Assembly (NCBI GenBank): GCA_038243605.1
Contig: JBBSQX010000016.1
Location: forward strand, 1-64,000
Direction of reading: 5' to 3'
Source of the DNA: Terrimesophilobacter sp038243605
GTDB taxonomy: Bacteria > Actinomycetota > Actinomycetes > Actinomycetales > Microbacteriaceae
DNA: 64,000 nucleotides
The position numbers and the translations under genes are program-made. Each line of letters begins with the position of its first letter. Position 1 is the first letter of the stretch. The notes beneath the pieces are model-generated. The model was not told where the DNA came from, made no database searches, and saw only the letters and a program-made list of their open reading frames with translations. Positions 60,744 through 64,000 of this stretch are shown here, piece by piece.

Positions 60744-61010
60744 TTATGCGCGGCGTGAGCCTCGCGTAACGAGCCCGTAGATAAGCAGTACAAGAATTGC
60801 TCCACCGATGGCGAGGAGCCACGTGGTGAGGTCGAAGAACCCTTCCAGACCAACGCCCAGGAGTGAACTACCGATGAACCCACCGAGCAGCGCGCCTACT
60901 ACGCCAAGAATTAGCGTGATAAACCATCCACCACCCTGATTACCAGGCAGAATTGCCTTTGCGATTGCACCCGCGATTAATCCGAGAACGATCCAAGCGA
61001 TGATACCCAT
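60744..61010 (-). CDS. GlsB/YeaQ/YmgE family stress membrane protein
   Basis: An 88-aa membrane protein with three hydrophobic helices. The family pattern is GIIAWIVLGLIAGAIAKAILPG, GGGWFITLILGVVGALLGGFIG and TTWLLAIGGAILVLLIYGL. These transglycosylase-associated-named proteins are induced by envelope or general stress; function is unknown. A strong TAGGAGGT lies upstream of the ATG. It has its own terminator. Confidence 0.92.
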   Translation of the reverse strand: MGIIAWIVLGLIAGAIAKAILPGNQGGGWFITLILGVVGALLGGFIGSSLLGVGLEGFFDLTTWLLAIGGAILVLLIYGLVTRGSRRA

Positions 61011-61191
61011 CGTCGACCTCCTATTAGATAACTTCTGTTTCCCGCGTATCGGGACGGGACTAATAGAAGCAGAAAGTGAGAGTGGCGCACCACCCCTTGT
61101 TTTGTCACGGGCAGAGTGGTAGTACCTCTCCCGAGCGCGAGTCTGAGCGGGTACTTATACGTGGTGTGAAACCTCTGCGCAAGCCCCCTTC

Positions 61192-61238
61192 TTGACGTGC
61201 AAGATGTAAGACGATGTAATCGTGAACATCAATTCACG
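61192..61238 (+). promoter_or_regulatory. cphA: cphA promoter with downstream dyad
   Basis: TTGACG (61192-61197), 17 bp, TGTAAT (61215-61220) is a good sigma-70-like promoter. The inverted repeat CGTGAA-N6-TTCACG (61221-61238) covers the predicted start site near 61227, a repressor-like position. The leader to the ATG is about 35 bases. Confidence 0.65.
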
Positions 61239-61261
61239 TCAAAGGTCAGAGGAGCACGGTG

Positions 61262-63988
61262 ATGCGAATAGTTGAGCGCTCGGTGTACAAAGGTCCGAAC
61301 CTTTACAGCCAGACTCCCATGGTTCGCTTCATGCTAGATCTTGACGAACTCGAGTCACATCCCACGAACACGCTTCCCGGATTTGTCGACGCGCTCCAAG
61401 CATCCGTTCCCGGTTTGCGCAATCATCAGTGCTCGCGCCGTCACACAGGAGGCTTTTCGGAGCGACTGCACGAAGGCACGTGGATGGGCCATGTGATCGA
61501 GCACGTTGCCCTGGAGTTGCAAACCGCAGCCGGTTCGCCGGTGACCCGCGGTAAGACGCGCTCTGTTAGATCGCGACCAGGCGTCTATAACGTGCTCATC
61601 TCATATGCCAACGCGGAGGTCGCTTTGCTTGCCGCCCGCATCGCAGTCGAACACGTCACGTCGTTGCTCCCAGACCACCTCGCCCACACAACTGGGCTCG
61701 ATCGTCTCGCTAGCCCCTTTGCGAGACTGCCGGAGGAGAGCATTGCAGGGTTCCTCGCTCTGCAGCAGATGATCTCTCGAACCCGGCTTGGGCCGACGAC
61801 TCAGAGCCTGCTGGATGCAGCTACCGCTCGCGGGATCGAGTCGGAGTTCGTAGTCGAGGGCGGATTCATTCGCCTCGGGACGGGGGCACGCCAGCAGCGC
61901 ATACGCGCCAGTATCACTTCCCGTACCTCACACATTGCCGTGGAGTTAGCCGGCAACAAGGCGCAGGCAAAGGCTGTGCTCCGCCAGGCAGGAATTCCTG
62001 TGCCTCGCGGCGTTGTCGTGAGAGATGCTGAGACCGCGGCTTTGGCGATTAATGAACTCCGGGCGCCTCTCGTCACAAAGCCACTCGACGGAAACCACGG
62101 AAGGGGCATCAGTCTGGGCCTCATGACCGCAGCAGAGATTCGAGCGGGCTTTTTCACCGCGTCTCTTCACAGCACCCGCGTCATCGTCGAAGAGCAGCTC
62201 GTCGGCCGCGACTACCGGCTTCTCGTCGTCGGCGGCAAATTTGTGGCGGCCTCCGAACGTCGACCAGCCCACATTATGGGTGACGGAAGAAGCACAGTGC
62301 TGGAGCTGATTGACGTCATGAACTCTGACCCACGTCGAGGCAATGGCCATAGTTCAGTTCTTTCTCGCGTTCACGTCGACGCGGGCTTACACGACGTGCT
62401 GGGTTCACAAGGCTTCGGCATCGAGAGTGTGCCGAAGGCAGGTCAACACGTGGCGTTGCGCCACGCTGCCAACCTTTCTGCCGGTGGAGACGCGGTCGAC
62501 CGCACGGATGAAGTGCATCCGGCAACCGTCACCATGGCTGAGCGCGCCGCGCGCATCATCGGCCTTGACGTGGCAGGGCTAGACATCATCACTGCCGACA
62601 TCTCGGCGAACATGACGGATGGCTGCGGCGGGGTCGTCGAGATCAACGCTGCCCCCGGATTGCGGATGCATCTGAGCCCGTCAGAGGGAATACCGCGAAA
62701 TGTAGCGGCACCGATCATGGGGAGTCTTTTTCCTCACCGGATTTCCTCTCGCATACCCATCACCGCGGTGACAGGAACGAATGGTAAATCGACGACCGTG
62801 CGAATGATCGCCCACATACTCGCCCACAGCGGACTCACCGTTGGCATGACGACGACTAGCGGCATCTACGTAGGCGATCAACTCGTGCACGCAGTAGACG
62901 CTAGCGGCCCGAAAAGCGCTCGAATGATCTTGGCAGACCCCACAGTGGAGTCAGCCGTGCTCGAGACGGCCAGAGGCGGAATCATCCGCGAAGGGTTGGC
63001 TTTTCGCCGCGCCGATGTGGGTGTCGTGATGAACGTTGCGGCTGATCATTTGGGCATGAAGGGAATCAACAGCCTCGATGACCTCGCCCGAGTTAAAGGC
63101 GTCGTCGCACGGAATGTTTACCGCCGAGGCACCACGGTATTGAACGCGGACGACCCACGCACAAGGGCAATGGCGTCGTATGCCGGTGGACGAGTTGCGT
63201 ATTTCACGACAAAAGAAGGAGAACTAGACCAACACCTCGAGAACCATCAGCGTGAAGGAGGGCTCCTAGCCAGGGTGGAGACAATCGCTCACCGCACAAC
63301 GCTATGGCTTCATGAGGGAGGGGCTGCTCACATCATTATGGACGCAGCGGAGATACCCGCCACGATGGGCGGAGTCGCGTTGTTCAATACACAAAATGCG
63401 CTCGCGGCGATACTGGCAGCGCACGCGCAAGGGATTCCGCTGGCTGCCATTCGGGCAGCCATGCGCACGTTTGAAAGTTCATTTCAGCAGAACCCCGGAC
63501 GGTTGAACATCACGACGGCTCCCGGATTCACGGCGATTCTGGACTATGCGCACAACCCTGCGGCTATGGACGCGCTCGGCGCTGTCGTCGCTCATCTTAA
63601 ATCTACGCACGATCGGGCGATCGGGGTTGTGAGCATTCCGGGAGACAGGCGAGACGCGGATATCCGCGAAATCGGGCGCATAGCCGCCACCATTTTTGAC
63701 GACCTCGTGTTTCGGGAGCGGCCAGACGGCCGCGGCCGCGTGGCCGGTGGCGTGCTCGCCCTGCTGTCGGAGGGCGCGCAGCAAACGGGAATGAGCGTTG
63801 AGCGGATTAGAAGAGTGGCGGACGAGCACGCGGCAGTGCAAACTGCCCTCGAGATGGCAGGACCAAATGACCTTGTGGTTGTCGCGCCGACCGAAGTTAC
63901 ACAGTCATGGGAGCAGATCACAACGTTCCGCATGACGCTGAAGTCGCGCATCCACGCCGAGCGACTCCCTTTTCCCGCCACCGCGTGA
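61262..63988 (+). CDS. cphA: Cyanophycin synthetase
   Basis: CphA of 908 aa polymerises aspartate and arginine into multi-L-arginyl-poly-L-aspartate with two ATP per pair, making an intracellular nitrogen store. The N-terminal family domain starts VYKGPNLYSQTPMVRFMLDL. A central ATP-grasp part (about 200-480) holds VTKPLDGNHGRGISLG and VVEINAAPGLRMHLSPSEG. The C-terminal Mur-ligase-like half has the P-loop TGTNGKSTTV, ARGGIIREGLAF and LDYAHNPAAMDAL. ATG 61262 is chosen (GGAG seven bases upstream); the GTG just before is possible. No cyanophycinase is in the window. Confidence 0.95.
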   Translation: MRIVERSVYKGPNLYSQTPMVRFMLDLDELESHPTNTLPGFVDALQASVPGLRNHQCSRRHTGGFSERLHEGTWMGHVIEHVALELQTAAGSPVTRGKTRSVRSRPGVYNVLISYANAEVALLAARIAVEHVTSLLPDHLAHTTGLDRLASPFARLPEESIAGFLALQQMISRTRLGPTTQSLLDAATARGIESEFVVEGGFIRLGTGARQQRIRASITSRTSHIAVELAGNKAQAKAVLRQAGIPVPRGVVVRDAETAALAINELRAPLVTKPLDGNHGRGISLGLMTAAEIRAGFFTASLHSTRVIVEEQLVGRDYRLLVVGGKFVAASERRPAHIMGDGRSTVLELIDVMNSDPRRGNGHSSVLSRVHVDAGLHDVLGSQGFGIESVPKAGQHVALRHAANLSAGGDAVDRTDEVHPATVTMAERAARIIGLDVAGLDIITADISANMTDGCGGVVEINAAPGLRMHLSPSEGIPRNVAAPIMGSLFPHRISSRIPITAVTGTNGKSTTVRMIAHILAHSGLTVGMTTTSGIYVGDQLVHAVDASGPKSARMILADPTVESAVLETARGGIIREGLAFRRADVGVVMNVAADHLGMKGINSLDDLARVKGVVARNVYRRGTTVLNADDPRTRAMASYAGGRVAYFTTKEGELDQHLENHQREGGLLARVETIAHRTTLWLHEGGAAHIIMDAAEIPATMGGVALFNTQNALAAILAAHAQGIPLAAIRAAMRTFESSFQQNPGRLNITTAPGFTAILDYAHNPAAMDALGAVVAHLKSTHDRAIGVVSIPGDRRDADIREIGRIAATIFDDLVFRERPDGRGRVAGGVLALLSEGAQQTGMSVERIRRVADEHAAVQTALEMAGPNDLVVVAPTEVTQSWEQITTFRMTLKSRIHAERLPFPATA

Positions 63989-64000
63989 TGCCGCTGGCGG

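Overview
The window is high-GC DNA with GTG/TTG starts, many 4-bp ATGA/GTGA gene overlaps and several likely leaderless promoters. It carries markers of Actinomycetota of the Microbacteriaceae type: a DUF7882-like protein, a CGNR zinc-finger regulator, a fused PutA, a MaoC pair next to murB, an LAxTG surface protein, and CsoR/DUF305/DUF6153-like copper genes. No rRNA, tRNA or CRISPR array was seen. The first ~100 bases are C/G homopolymer-rich and look like a contig edge.

Layout. 0.25-4.1 kb: an ABC-2 exporter coupled to a NarL-type two-component system. The ATPase carries three 36-bp in-frame repeats. 4.2-6.8 kb: a cell-wall-anchored protein with Gly/Thr repeats and InlB-type repeats. 6.9-8.9 kb: murB and a HadA/HadB-like MaoC pair. 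9.06-9.3 kb: a 27-residue ORF with its own operator-bearing promoter, near-perfect Shine-Dalgarno and hairpin. 9.4-16.5 kb: a copper/metal island with CsoR, a decayed CopA remnant, a metal-associated protein, a DMT transporter, a DHA2 MFS pump, a UspA protein, DUF6153-like and DUF305 proteins and a propeller lipoprotein. Four CsoR-like operators (TACCC-N5-GGGTA) are spread through it.

16.6-25.4 kb: accessory genes, including a PPOX-fold protein, an MFS/CGNR pair, a WYL regulator with RidA, VOC and frameshifted GNAT genes, and a MocR/EamA divergent pair. 25.3-29.5 kb: a three-gene acyl cluster (adenylating ligase, ketosynthase, acyl-CoA dehydrogenase). 29.7-32.0 kb: DUF488, a flavodoxin-fold reductase, and nadC. 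32.0-37.2 kb: a complete peptide/nickel-type ABC importer behind an operator-bearing promoter. 37.3-39.7 kb: a second EamA/MocR pair whose start codons overlap head to head. 40.3-44.5 kb: putA with its TetR regulator. 44.6-45.5 kb: a threonine/serine dehydratase.

45.6-54.0 kb: a trehalose operon, glgX-treY-treZ-GH13, with every junction overlapping. 54.1-59.0 kb: a signalling block with a bacteriophytochrome-diguanylate cyclase, a DUF7882-like protein, a Ser/Thr kinase and an EAL phosphodiesterase, which together could make and destroy c-di-GMP under red-light control. 59.3-60.65 kb: an insertion sequence. 60.7-64.0 kb: a GlsB-type membrane protein and a complete cyanophycin synthetase with a clear promoter.

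The strongest candidates for undescribed biology are the tiny operator-controlled peptide gene at 9.1 kb, the CsoR-box network around a broken CopA, and the phytochrome/c-di-GMP block.
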